From: Iamia sp035575815
GTDB taxonomy: Bacteria > Actinomycetota > Acidimicrobiia > Acidimicrobiales > Iamiaceae
Assembly: GCF_035575815.1 (NCBI RefSeq)
Contig: NZ_DATLXO010000102.1
Location: forward strand, 1 to 64,000
Direction: 5' to 3'
DNA: 64,000 nt
Shown: piece after piece, positions 8,638 through 16,285 of the stretch
How positions within the stretch are numbered: the first letter of the stretch is position 1
How the letters are laid out: every line of letters starts with the position of its first letter
Program-made: the position numbers and the translations under genes
Notes under the pieces: model-generated
The model's database searches: none
The model's input: the letters and a program-made list of their open reading frames with translations, nothing else
Told to the model about the DNA's origin: nothing

Positions 8638-9068
8638 CAGGCCTCGACCTCCTCGGAGGTGACATCGTCGCCGGGCGCGTCACCCTCGCCCTCACCGGGT
8701 CCGCTGGTGGGCGGGGGTGCGGTGGGCCGGGGCGGCGGGCCATCGGGGCGCAGGCCCCGGTCACCACGGTCGCCACGGTCTCCCCGACCGCCGCCACCGC
8801 GCTGCTGGGTGACCCGGCTGGTGTAGGGCAGCAGCGCCATCTCCCGAGCGTTCTTGATCGCCATGGCGACCTGGCTCTGCTGCTGGGCGCTGTTGCCGGT
8901 GACCCGCCGGGCGCGGATCTTGGCCCGATCGGACATGAAGCGCTTGAGCAGGTTCACGTCCTTGTAGTCGACGTAGTCGACCTTCTCGGTGTTGAGGACG
9001 CTTATCTTCTTCTTGCTGCGCCGGGCGTTGTCCTTGTTCTTGCCCCGCTTCGGCTTGGCTGCGGCCAT
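8637..9068 (-). CDS. rpsR: 30S ribosomal protein S18 with a long disordered C-terminal extension
   Basis: The first ~88 residues are a normal S18 (VDYKDVNLLKRFMSDRAKIRARR, then MAIKNAREMALLPY). No CxxC zinc pair is present, so it is the zinc-independent type. After that the protein continues about 55 residues as GDRGDRGDRG, a proline stretch and an acidic end. S18 is usually 75-90 residues long, so the extension is unusual. The gene overlaps ssb and rplI by one base on each side. Confidence 0.95.
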   Translation of the reverse strand: MAAAKPKRGKNKDNARRSKKKISVLNTEKVDYVDYKDVNLLKRFMSDRAKIRARRVTGNSAQQQSQVAMAIKNAREMALLPYTSRVTQQRGGGGRGDRGDRGDRGLRPDGPPPRPTAPPPTSGPGEGEGDAPGDDVTSEEVEA

Positions 9069-9586
9069 CAGAACGGCTCCTCATCCATGTCGTTGCTTGC
9101 GCCGGAGCCGCCGCCGGGTGCACCGGTCGACGTGCTGCGGCCGCCATCGTCGGGCCGGGGCCCTCCGCCCCCACGCGATGCCCCGCCGGAGCCGCTCCCC
9201 GCGCCACCACCGTCGCCGTCGCGCCGCTCGTTGCGGGTCACCTGGGTGGTGGCCCAGCGGAGGCTGGGGGCGATCTCGTCGGCCACCACCTCCACCTTGG
9301 AGCGCTTGTCGCCCTGGTCGGTCTCCCACGAGCGCTGCTCGAGACGGCCCGAGACCACCACGCGAGTGCCCTTGGCGAGGGACTCCGAGACGTTCTCGGC
9401 CATCTGGGCCCAGCACTTGACGTCGAAGAAGGAGACCTGCTCCTCCCACTCGTTGGTCTGGCGGTTCTGCCAGCGTCGGTTCACGGCGAGGCCGAAGGTG
9501 GCCACCGCCTGGCCGCTCGGTGTGAAGCGGAGCTCGGGATCACGGGTGATGTTCCCCGTGAGGGTCACTGAGTTGTCGTTGGGCAT
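9068..9586 (-). CDS. ssb: Single-stranded DNA-binding protein
   Basis: 172 residues: an OB-fold (NSVTLTGNITRDPELRFTPSGQ at the N-terminus, about 1-110), a Gly/Ser/Arg-rich linker and the canonical acidic tip MDEEPF. The tip recruits replication and repair partners. It coats single-stranded DNA at the fork. It lies between rpsF and rpsR, the usual bacterial arrangement, and its stop overlaps the rpsR start by one base. Confidence 0.97.
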   Translation of the reverse strand: MPNDNSVTLTGNITRDPELRFTPSGQAVATFGLAVNRRWQNRQTNEWEEQVSFFDVKCWAQMAENVSESLAKGTRVVVSGRLEQRSWETDQGDKRSKVEVVADEIAPSLRWATTQVTRNERRDGDGGGAGSGSGGASRGGGGPRPDDGGRSTSTGAPGGGSGASNDMDEEPF

Positions 9587-9603
9587 CGGTGTCGTCCTCC
9601 GGA

Positions 9604-9948
9604 CTATGCCCCGGCCTCGGCCGGGGCCGACCCACCGATGAGGCCGCGCGTGGCGGCCTCGGTGTCGGGGAGTCGGATGAGCTTGTGGCGGACGACCTCG
9701 TCCGCGAGCCGCAGGGTGTTCTCGAGGCGGTCGAGGGCGCCTGGCTCAGCCAGGATCTCGAGCACCACGTAGAAGCCCACGTTCTTGTGGTCGATCTCGT
9801 AGGCGAATCGACGCGAACCCCACTTGTTGGTGGACTTCGTCTCACCGCCGGCCTCGACGACCTGGGCGTGGATGCGGTTGATGCCGCCCTGCACCGTTGA
9901 CTCATCAAGGTCACCGTCGAAGATGACCATCAACTCATACGCTCGCAT
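9604..9948 (-). CDS. rpsF: 30S ribosomal protein S6
   Basis: 114 residues beginning MRAYELMVIFDGDLDE, the S6 N-terminus, with the conserved WGSRRFAYEI and GFYVVLEI segments. The ATG at 9948 was chosen because GGGAGG lies 11 bases upstream; an in-frame GTG at 9960 would overlap that site. S6 pairs with S18 in the small subunit. First gene of the rpsF-ssb-rpsR-rplI operon. Confidence 0.96.
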   Translation of the reverse strand: MRAYELMVIFDGDLDESTVQGGINRIHAQVVEAGGETKSTNKWGSRRFAYEIDHKNVGFYVVLEILAEPGALDRLENTLRLADEVVRHKLIRLPDTEAATRGLIGGSAPAEAGA

Positions 9949-10038
9949 GGCGAGCAACACCTCCCTCTGGACCCGGGGGCGCCGGGGCCCCGAGCGGTTC
10001 GGGGCAGGGTCGAACCTGACTGGACTCGGGCCACACTA
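9949..10038 (-). promoter_or_regulatory. rpsF operon promoter and structured leader
   Basis: On the minus strand TAGTGT (10033-10038) is a plausible -10 box. The ~80-base leader contains a hairpin with 7-bp stem GCCCCGA/TCGGGGC (9987-10005). S6:S18 complexes repress their own operon through leader hairpins in several phyla, so this may be such a site. That is inference from position only. Confidence 0.35.
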
Positions 10039-10152
10039 CGGGAGCGGGCCCCTGCGAAGCGAGGTGGGCGGCGGCCGGCGCCGCGGCGGGGGATCGAGCC
10101 ATGCCCCGAGCATGCCAGGGGGGTGCGACAACGAGGGCCGGTCGAGGACCGC

Positions 10153-10917
10153 TCAGGCATCGCGGCAGGCGCCCGCGACCTCCAGGCGCGCGTCCGAGCC
10201 GGCGTGGAGCCCGAGGCGTTCGAGGCCGCCCTGGGGCACCTCGAGGGCCTGGCGGAACCGGTCCGACGACGGGTAGCTGGGGCAGTCGGGGCCCTCGGAG
10301 AGGCACGGCTCCATGTCCTGGGTGTCGACCGCGGCGCCGTCGTCGTCGAGGTACGCGACCGACAGCGGGAGCGGCGTGTCTCTCATCCAGAAGCCGCCGT
10401 CCTGGTCCTCGTCGAAGGTGAAGAGCATCCCGTCGTAGCCACCGAGGGACGGGTCCTCGACCCGCATCAGCCCTTGACGCCGCTGATCAGGGGTCTCCGC
10501 CAGGAGGACGCAGAGCACGATCGGCTCACCGTCGGGCCCGTCGATGACGTGCACCTCGACCTCGCCGAAGCCCGGGATCTGCGTCCGCCCGGCGGCGAAG
10601 GGGCCGTCGACCTCGGGCAGGGACGCGACCGCGCCGTCCTCGGTCGACGGGGCGCCGGACGGGTCCGAGGGCTCGGTGGTCGCGTCCGGCGTCATGGTGC
10701 CGAACGTGTTGGTCGGCTCGTCGCCGCCGCCGCCGTCCTCGTCGTCGGTCACCATGAGCACGAGGGCCGCCAGCACCACGACCGCGCCCGCCGCGAGCAA
10801 CAAGCGCGAGCCCCAGAGGAGGATGATCCCGTCGAGGGCCCCGGCCGGCCGCGCCGGGCGCGCCGAGCCGTCCTCCTCATCGTCGTCGTCGTCGCTCGCC
10901 CCGCCCGTGTCGCTCAC
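10153..10917 (-). CDS. Membrane-anchored DUF192 domain protein
   Basis: 254 residues from the GTG at 10917. An Asp-rich N-terminus (SDDDDDEEDG) precedes a transmembrane helix around LLLAAGAVVVLAALVLMV, then a low-complexity linker. The DUF192 domain (about 130-250) carries RRQGLMRVEDPSLGGYDGMLF and GGFWMRDTPLPLSVAYLD. DUF192 proteins are secreted or periplasmic and of unknown function. The gene follows panB by 43 bases on the same strand and may be cotranscribed. Longer upstream starts would overlap panB. Confidence 0.75.
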   Translation of the reverse strand: MSDTGGASDDDDDEEDGSARPARPAGALDGIILLWGSRLLLAAGAVVVLAALVLMVTDDEDGGGGDEPTNTFGTMTPDATTEPSDPSGAPSTEDGAVASLPEVDGPFAAGRTQIPGFGEVEVHVIDGPDGEPIVLCVLLAETPDQRRQGLMRVEDPSLGGYDGMLFTFDEDQDGGFWMRDTPLPLSVAYLDDDGAAVDTQDMEPCLSEGPDCPSYPSSDRFRQALEVPQGGLERLGLHAGSDARLEVAGACRDA

Positions 10918-10960
10918 CGCGCCATCCTGCCCCACGGCAGCCGCCTCCGGACCGAGCCCG

Positions 10961-11854
10961 TCAGATCCGCTCAGCGCTCGGCGCCGCGCCGTAGAGGCCC
11001 AGGGTCTCGGCCACCTCGGCCGAGAGGTGGTAGGTCTCCTCGGGGCCGGGGAAGGCGCCCCTGCGCACATCGGCGGCGAAGCGGCTGAGGGCATCGGTGG
11101 CGTCCGCGCCCTGCTCGGCATAGCGCCGGGAGAACTTGGGGCGGATGCGCTCCTCGATGCCGAGCACGTCGTGGTACACCAGCACCTGGCCGTCGCAGTG
11201 GGGGCCGGCCCCGATGCCGATGGTGGGAACGTCGACCGCGTCGGTGACCATCCGGGCCACCTCGTCGGGGATCGCCTCGAGCACGATGGCGAAGGCGCCG
11301 GCGTGGGCCAGGGCCTTGGCCGCGGAGACCAGCTGCACCGCGCCCTCGCTGGTGCGGCCCTGCACCTTGAACCCGCCGAGGGACCGGACCGACTGCGGGG
11401 TGAGGCCGATGTGGCCCATCACCGGGATCTCGGCGTCGACGATGGCCTCGACCATCGCCAGGCGCTTGCGCCCGCCCTCGAGCTTCACCGCTCCCGCCCC
11501 GGCGCGCACCAGGGCGGCGGCGTTGCGAACCGTCTCGGCCCGGTCGACGTGGTAGCTCATCCAGGGCAGGTCACCGACGACGAGGGCGGAGGGCCGAGCC
11601 CGGGCGACCGCTGCGGTGTGGTGAGCCATGTCGGCGACGGTCACCTGGAGGGTGTCGTCGTAGCCGAGCACCACCATGGCGAGGGAGTCGCCGACCAGGA
11701 TCATGTCGACCCCGGCGGCATCCGCGGCGCGGGACCCGGGGGCGTCGTACGCGGTGACCATGACGAGCCTGTCGGCGCCGTTCGCGACCTTCCGGTCGCG
11801 GATGACGGGGGCGGTCAGCGGACGACGGCAAGCGTCGGCACCGGTCGAGCCCAT
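10961..11854 (-). CDS. panB: 3-methyl-2-oxobutanoate hydroxymethyltransferase (pantothenate synthesis)
   Basis: 297 residues of the PanB TIM-barrel family. Visible signatures are VMVTAYDAPGSRAADAAGVD, LVGDSLAMVVLGYDDT, GAGAVKLEGG and PVMGHIGLTPQS. It transfers a methylene group from methylenetetrahydrofolate to 2-oxoisovalerate, giving ketopantoate for CoA. The ATG at 11854 is preceded by AGGAGGAA, and homologues start here. No other pantothenate gene is nearby. Confidence 0.95.
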   Translation of the reverse strand: MGSTGADACRRPLTAPVIRDRKVANGADRLVMVTAYDAPGSRAADAAGVDMILVGDSLAMVVLGYDDTLQVTVADMAHHTAAVARARPSALVVGDLPWMSYHVDRAETVRNAAALVRAGAGAVKLEGGRKRLAMVEAIVDAEIPVMGHIGLTPQSVRSLGGFKVQGRTSEGAVQLVSAAKALAHAGAFAIVLEAIPDEVARMVTDAVDVPTIGIGAGPHCDGQVLVYHDVLGIEERIRPKFSRRYAEQGADATDALSRFAADVRRGAFPGPEETYHLSAEVAETLGLYGAAPSAERI

Positions 11855-11978
11855 GGGGCTTCCTCCTGGTTCCGTCCAGCGCCATGGTGGCTGCCAGCGG
11901 TGCCTGTAGCGTACCGGTCGCTCCCGGCGCCCCGTCAACCGGGGCACGGGGTTCCCACCGGTGCCGTCCCCGGCCTCG

Positions 11979-11984
11979 TAGCCT
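11979..11984 (+). promoter_or_regulatory. -10 box of leaderless CxxC-protein message
   Basis: TAGCCT lies seven bases before the GTG at 11992. Confidence 0.45.
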
Positions 11985-11991
11985 CACCGCG

Positions 11992-12198
11992 GTGGAGAAC
12001 GGCACCTGCGAGAGCTGCGGCACGGTGGGGTGCGACGACCTTTTCACCGTCCAACGCCTGTACGTCACCCCCGAGTCGTGGGACCGGGAGCCGACGGTCA
12101 TCCGGGTCGACGACATCGAACGCTGGTGCGCGGCGTGCACCGCCCACTACCCCCATCAGCTCGTCTCCGGGGGCGACGGCCCCGCCGCCCGGCCCTGA
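11992..12198 (+). CDS. Small cysteine-rich hypothetical protein
   Basis: 68 residues starting at a GTG directly after a TAGCCT box. It has two Cys pairs, CESCG near the start and WCAACTAHYP near residue 48, which together could bind one zinc ion. Family not recognised. It is divergent from panB and convergent with the next gene. Codon use matches the neighbours, which supports it being real. Confidence 0.5.
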   Translation: MENGTCESCGTVGCDDLFTVQRLYVTPESWDREPTVIRVDDIERWCAACTAHYPHQLVSGGDGPAARP

Positions 12199-12269
12199 GG
12201 CTCCGACGGCACGTCGACGCTGGCCCGAGCCCGGCCACGTCGGTGGGCGGGCGAGCGGCTTCGACGGCC

Positions 12270-12545
12270 CTATGGCCCGCCGACCTTCGTGGTGCCGAAC
12301 ATGAGGACGCGGCGCTCGACGTCGTAGTGGATGACGTCTTGGGTCACGAGGAGGTCCTGGAGGTTGTCGGCGTCTTCGCCGCTCAGGGTGAGGACCTCCT
12401 CCCAGGCGCCCTCGTCGAGGACGAGCTGGAGGGTGTAGGCCCCGTCGCTCCCCGGTTCGTCAGGGGCGATCCAGCTGAACTGGTAGTGGGTGAGCTGGCG
12501 GACCTTGATGCTGTCATCGGTGATGGGCTGCTTCAGTCTCGGCAT
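12270..12545 (-). CDS. Conserved hypothetical protein
   Basis: 91 residues, no membrane segment, not recognised. It begins MPRLKQPITDDSIKVRQLTH and contains YTLQLVLDEGAWEEVLTLSG and DDLLV-like stretches suggesting a compact alpha/beta fold. The ATG at 12545 has AGGAGGAG in front. It follows the penicillin-binding protein gene on the same strand by about 115 bases and may be read with it. Confidence 0.6.
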   Translation of the reverse strand: MPRLKQPITDDSIKVRQLTHYQFSWIAPDEPGSDGAYTLQLVLDEGAWEEVLTLSGEDADNLQDLLVTQDVIHYDVERRVLMFGTTKVGGP

Positions 12546-12658
12546 GAGATGGCTCCTCCTGGGTGCGGGTGGCATCGGTCTTGCGGTCCCGGCACTCTCC
12601 GACGGGCGGGGAGGCCAAACCGATCCACGGCCCCCCGAGCGGAGCGGGAACGAGGCTG

Positions 12659-14656
12659 TCACCCGGACCCGGGGTCGAGCTCGCGCCCGGCGTCCAGATC
12701 GGCCGGCTCCATGAAGTCGACCGGTTCGGCGTCCTCGAGGGCCCTGTCCATGAACGTGCGCCAGATGTCGGCGGGCAGGGAGCCGCCCTGGACCAGACCC
12801 CCCCTGACGTCGGCCATCTCACGGTTGTCGACGTAGCCCATCCACACCGAGGCGGTGAGGGTCGGGGTGTAGCCGACGAACCAGGCATCGCGGTTCTCCT
12901 GGGTGGTGCCGGTCTTGCCCGCCGCCGGGCGGCCGATGTCGGCCGCCTCACCGGTTCCGTGGTCGATGACCTGTTCCAGGGAGTAGGTGACCCGCGACGC
13001 CTGGTCGACGCTCAACACGGTGGTGCGCGTGGCGGTGAACTCCTCGACCAGCGTGCCGTCGGCCCGCTCGACCCGCGTGATGACGCGCGGCTCGATCTGG
13101 GTGCCCCGGTTGGCGAAGGTCGAGTAGGCGGCCGCCATGTCCATGACCGACACGCTGGCGGTGCCGAGCACCGCAGAGGGATAGATCTCCTCGCCCAGGT
13201 CGGCCGACACGCCGAGGTCCGCGGCCATCTGCCCCACCCGCTCCGGGCCGAGGTCGATCATCAGCTGGGCGTAGGCGGTGTTGGACGACCGGGCCGTGGC
13301 CTCGACGAGGGTCGCCCTGCCCCCGCAGCAGCCGCCGCGCACCTCCCAGTCCTCCCCCGCGTCGGCGTCGGGGAAGGTCTCGGCCGAGGGCGTGTCGACC
13401 TGCGACTCGATGGAGTAGCCCTGCTTGACCGCCTCGGCCAGGGCGAAGGCCTTGAACGTCGACCCGGGCTGGCGGCCGCCGCCGCCTCCGGCCGTGCCCA
13501 CCGCCAGGTTGAGCGGGTCCTCGCCGTAGTCACGGCCGCCCATCATGGCCCGGACCTGGCCGTTGTCGTCGATGGCGACGAGCGAGCCGGCGGGGTCGCC
13601 GGGCTGGTCCAGGGTCTCGGTCACGGCCCGGTAGGCATGTTCCTGCAGGCCGCGGTCGAGCGTCGTGTAGATCCGCAGCCCACCCCCGAACACCGCGTCG
13701 TTGCCGTAGCGGTCCGTGAGCTGCTTGCGCACCTGCTCGACGAAGAACTCCCCCCCGAACAGGGCGACGTCGGGCTTCACCTCGACGCCGTTGCCCGGCG
13801 ACCAGCGGGCGAGATCGTGGTAGGTGTCGAAGGGCCACTCGTCGGCGCGGTCGCGCTCGGCCTCGGTGATCATCTCCTCCTCGAGCATGCCGGCGAGCAC
13901 CGTGCGCCGGCGGCGGCGCGCCTCCTCGGGGTACCGGTCGGGCTCGGCCCGCTGCGGGGAGCGGATCAGCCCGGCGAGCAGGGCCGCCTCGGGCAGGCTG
14001 AGCTCGCTCACGTCCTTGGAGAAGTAGGCCCGGCTGGCGGCGCCGATGCCGTAGGAGCCCCGACCGAAGTAGATGGTGTTCAGGTAGTTCTCGAGGATCT
14101 GCTCCTTGGAGATCTCCTGCTCGAGCTTGATGGCCAACACCGCTTCGCGGATCTTGCGCGTGAGGGTGCGGTCGCTCGTGAGGTACACGTTCTTGACGTA
14201 CTGCTGGGTGATGGTGGAGCCGCCCTGGCGCGAGGCCGAGCCCCCCCGTATGTCGGAGAGGGCGGCCCGGGTGATGCCGACGGGATCGACCCCCCCGTGG
14301 TCGAAGAAGTCCCGGTCCTCCGCAGCGATCACGGCGTTGACGGCCACGTCGGGGATCTCGTCGAGGTCGACGTTGACGCGGTCCTCCTCGCCGTGGAGCG
14401 ACGCGGCGGCGGTGTCCTCGTTGCACTGGCCGGGTGCGACCTCAGCGGTGCAGACGAAGGTGGTCTGGTCCTCGGGCTCGGGCGCGATGGGGAGCTCGAT
14501 CTCGGCCACGACGAAGCCGACCCCGGCCACCCCGGTGACCATCACGAGCGTCACGAGGTAGAAGAGCCGCCGCCAGCGCCAGAAGATGTTGCGGCGCTTC
14601 ATCGCGCCCGAGCGCGTCGTCTTCAGGTTGTGGGCCGGGATCGGGCGGTGGCGCAT
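12659..14656 (-). CDS. ponA: Class A penicillin-binding protein (transglycosylase/transpeptidase)
   Basis: 665 residues. A short cytoplasmic basic part and one transmembrane helix (LFYLVTLVMVTGVAGVGFVV, about 31-50) precede a GT51 glycosyltransferase domain. That domain has catalytic EDRDFFDHGG, then RQGGSTITQQYVKN. The transpeptidase domain has SxxK in PGSTFK (about residue 400), SSN, and KTGT in AGKTGTTQ. It polymerises and crosslinks peptidoglycan. In mycobacteria ponA1 sits next to a DUF5318 gene and the rpsF cluster, as here. A CCGG run before SSN is unusual. An ATG at 14602 is an alternative start. Confidence 0.93.
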   Translation of the reverse strand: MRHRPIPAHNLKTTRSGAMKRRNIFWRWRRLFYLVTLVMVTGVAGVGFVVAEIELPIAPEPEDQTTFVCTAEVAPGQCNEDTAAASLHGEEDRVNVDLDEIPDVAVNAVIAAEDRDFFDHGGVDPVGITRAALSDIRGGSASRQGGSTITQQYVKNVYLTSDRTLTRKIREAVLAIKLEQEISKEQILENYLNTIYFGRGSYGIGAASRAYFSKDVSELSLPEAALLAGLIRSPQRAEPDRYPEEARRRRRTVLAGMLEEEMITEAERDRADEWPFDTYHDLARWSPGNGVEVKPDVALFGGEFFVEQVRKQLTDRYGNDAVFGGGLRIYTTLDRGLQEHAYRAVTETLDQPGDPAGSLVAIDDNGQVRAMMGGRDYGEDPLNLAVGTAGGGGGRQPGSTFKAFALAEAVKQGYSIESQVDTPSAETFPDADAGEDWEVRGGCCGGRATLVEATARSSNTAYAQLMIDLGPERVGQMAADLGVSADLGEEIYPSAVLGTASVSVMDMAAAYSTFANRGTQIEPRVITRVERADGTLVEEFTATRTTVLSVDQASRVTYSLEQVIDHGTGEAADIGRPAAGKTGTTQENRDAWFVGYTPTLTASVWMGYVDNREMADVRGGLVQGGSLPADIWRTFMDRALEDAEPVDFMEPADLDAGRELDPGSG

Positions 14657-14842
14657 GGTGGAGAGGTGGTGGGCGGGCGGAGCCGGTCACCGGACGGCAC
14701 CGATCAGATGACCGGTACGAGCGACGAGCGTACCGGAGGCCGTCGGTCCGGTCACCGTCGGCTGCAGACCGGGCCACCGACTGCGGGACCGGCGCGCCGA
14801 CCGCGGGGACCGCCGCCGACAGCTGTCAGCCGCTGCTGCTGG

Positions 14843-15268
14843 TCACCGGGCCGAGGGCGCGGCCCGCTTGCTGACGGCGTCACCCCGACCGAGGACCCAG
14901 GTGCGGGCCAGGTGGTTCCACCCGCAGTCGGGGCACACCTCCACCACGTAGCAGGTGTAGGTGCCGGCCCGACGGTTGAAGGCCTGCAGCTCGGACCTCT
15001 TGGTGATGCACCGGCCGAAGGCGGGGAGCCGGGGGCCGAAGACGTAGCTCACCAGCACGAGCTTGTGCTCTTCGCAGATGGGGCAGTCGGTGCCGGTGAC
15101 ATCGCCGACCTCGCGGGCCGCCCGGATGAGCTCCGGGTGCGCGTCGCACACCTCGCCTCGCGCCAGGCGACCGCGCTTGTGCTCCGCGATCAGGTGGCGC
15201 CGGGCCAAGCGGTAGTCGATCTCACCACCCGGTCGGGCACCCTGCATCTCATCGGGGCGGAAGGGCAC
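14843..15268 (-). CDS. DUF5318 family protein
   Basis: 141 residues with two CxxC pairs, CPICEEHK and CPDCGWNHL, as in the actinobacterial DUF5318 family (Rv0049 type). The pattern VVEVCPDCGWNHLARTWVLG closely fits the family end. The GTG at 15268 is seven bases after TAACCT; the ATG at 15247 gives a length closer to Rv0049. Function unknown. It is immediately upstream of the penicillin-binding protein gene, as in mycobacteria. Confidence 0.8.
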   Translation of the reverse strand: MPFRPDEMQGARPGGEIDYRLARRHLIAEHKRGRLARGEVCDAHPELIRAAREVGDVTGTDCPICEEHKLVLVSYVFGPRLPAFGRCITKRSELQAFNRRAGTYTCYVVEVCPDCGWNHLARTWVLGRGDAVSKRAAPSAR

Positions 15269-15275
15269 GGCCCTG

Positions 15276-15281
15276 AGGTTA
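15276..15281 (-). promoter_or_regulatory. -10 box of DUF5318 message
   Basis: TAACCT on the minus strand ends seven bases before the GTG at 15268. Confidence 0.45.
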
Positions 15282-15426
15282 GCGGTGGGTCCCTGCGGTC
15301 GCGTCGCACGCCCGGCCCGCGTCGCCGCCCGCCGCGAGGGTCGCGTCGAGGTCGATCCCCCCGCCCCGGTCAACGACGCCGACCGCCATCCGCGGCGGCG
15401 GTCCCGTGCATCGCGAGACTCCCCTC

Positions 15427-16197
15427 ATGTCCGACGCCTCCACCGGAGCACCCGCTTCACCCTGGTCCCGGTACACCGCCGCCGCCCCCGACGGGCGGGA
15501 TCGTCCCACCGACGTGGCCACCTACGGTCCCGGCATCCCGACCGAGGTCGAGCTGCGCCTCCTCGGCCCGCTGGAGGGCAAGCGGGTGCTCGACCTGGGC
15601 TGCGGGGCCGGCCACGCCGCGGTCGCCTTCGCCCGGGCCGGCGCCAAGGTGATCGCCGTCGACCCGTCGGCCGAGCAGCTCGAGGTGGCGCGCCACGCCG
15701 CGGAGGAAGCAGGGGTGAAGGTCGAGCTGCAGCACGCCAGCCCGGCCGAGCTGGCCTTCGTCCGCGCCGATGGGATCGACGTCGCCTACTCGGCGTACGC
15801 CTTGGCCGAGGTTCCCGATCTCGACCGGGTCTTCCGCCAGGTCCACCGGGTGCTCAAGCAGGAGGCGCCGCTCGTGTTCTCCCTGCCCCACCCGGTCTTC
15901 ACCATGTTCGTCGCCGGAGCGCAGGGGCTCGCCGCCCCGGCCGACTCGCCGCCGGTGCTCCGCCGCACCTACCACGACACGACGCCCTACGTCGTCGACC
16001 GGGGCGGCGACCGCGTCACCGACGTACCCCGCACCACCGGAATGCTCTTCACGTCGCTCACCCGGACGAACTTCCGCGTCGACCAGCTGCTCGAACCTGC
16101 GGCCCGCCAGGACCTCGTCGCCGACGGGGCGTGGGTCGAGCCCATGGCGTGGGTGCCGCCCACCCTCGTGCTCCGGGCTCGCAAGCAGGGCGTCTGA
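15427..16197 (+). CDS. SAM-dependent methyltransferase (class I)
   Basis: 256 residues with the class I signature VLDLGCGAGHAAVAFARAGA (motif I, about residues 43-62), followed by VIAVDPSAEQL (motif II) and GIDVAYSAYALAEVPDLDRV (post-I region). Substrate not predictable. The ATG at 15427 was chosen; a GTG at 15406 is possible. It is convergent with the OmpA-like lipoprotein gene, separated by a strong hairpin. Confidence 0.85.
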   Translation: MSDASTGAPASPWSRYTAAAPDGRDRPTDVATYGPGIPTEVELRLLGPLEGKRVLDLGCGAGHAAVAFARAGAKVIAVDPSAEQLEVARHAAEEAGVKVELQHASPAELAFVRADGIDVAYSAYALAEVPDLDRVFRQVHRVLKQEAPLVFSLPHPVFTMFVAGAQGLAAPADSPPVLRRTYHDTTPYVVDRGGDRVTDVPRTTGMLFTSLTRTNFRVDQLLEPAARQDLVADGAWVEPMAWVPPTLVLRARKQGV

Positions 16198-16217
16198 CCA
16201 AGCATGGTCACGATGCG

Positions 16218-16272
16218 GCGACGCGACCGGTCCCGGTCCCCCGAAGGGACCGGGACCGGATCCGTGCGTCGC
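16218..16272. terminator. Bidirectional terminator hairpin
   Basis: A perfect 14-bp stem, CCGGTCCCGGTCCC at 16227-16240 paired with 16246-16259 around a 5-base loop, with an outer GCGACGC/GCGTCGC pair. It lies between two convergent genes. There is no T-run, as is common in high-GC genomes. Confidence 0.75.
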
Positions 16273-16285
16273 CCGCCGGAGCGGG

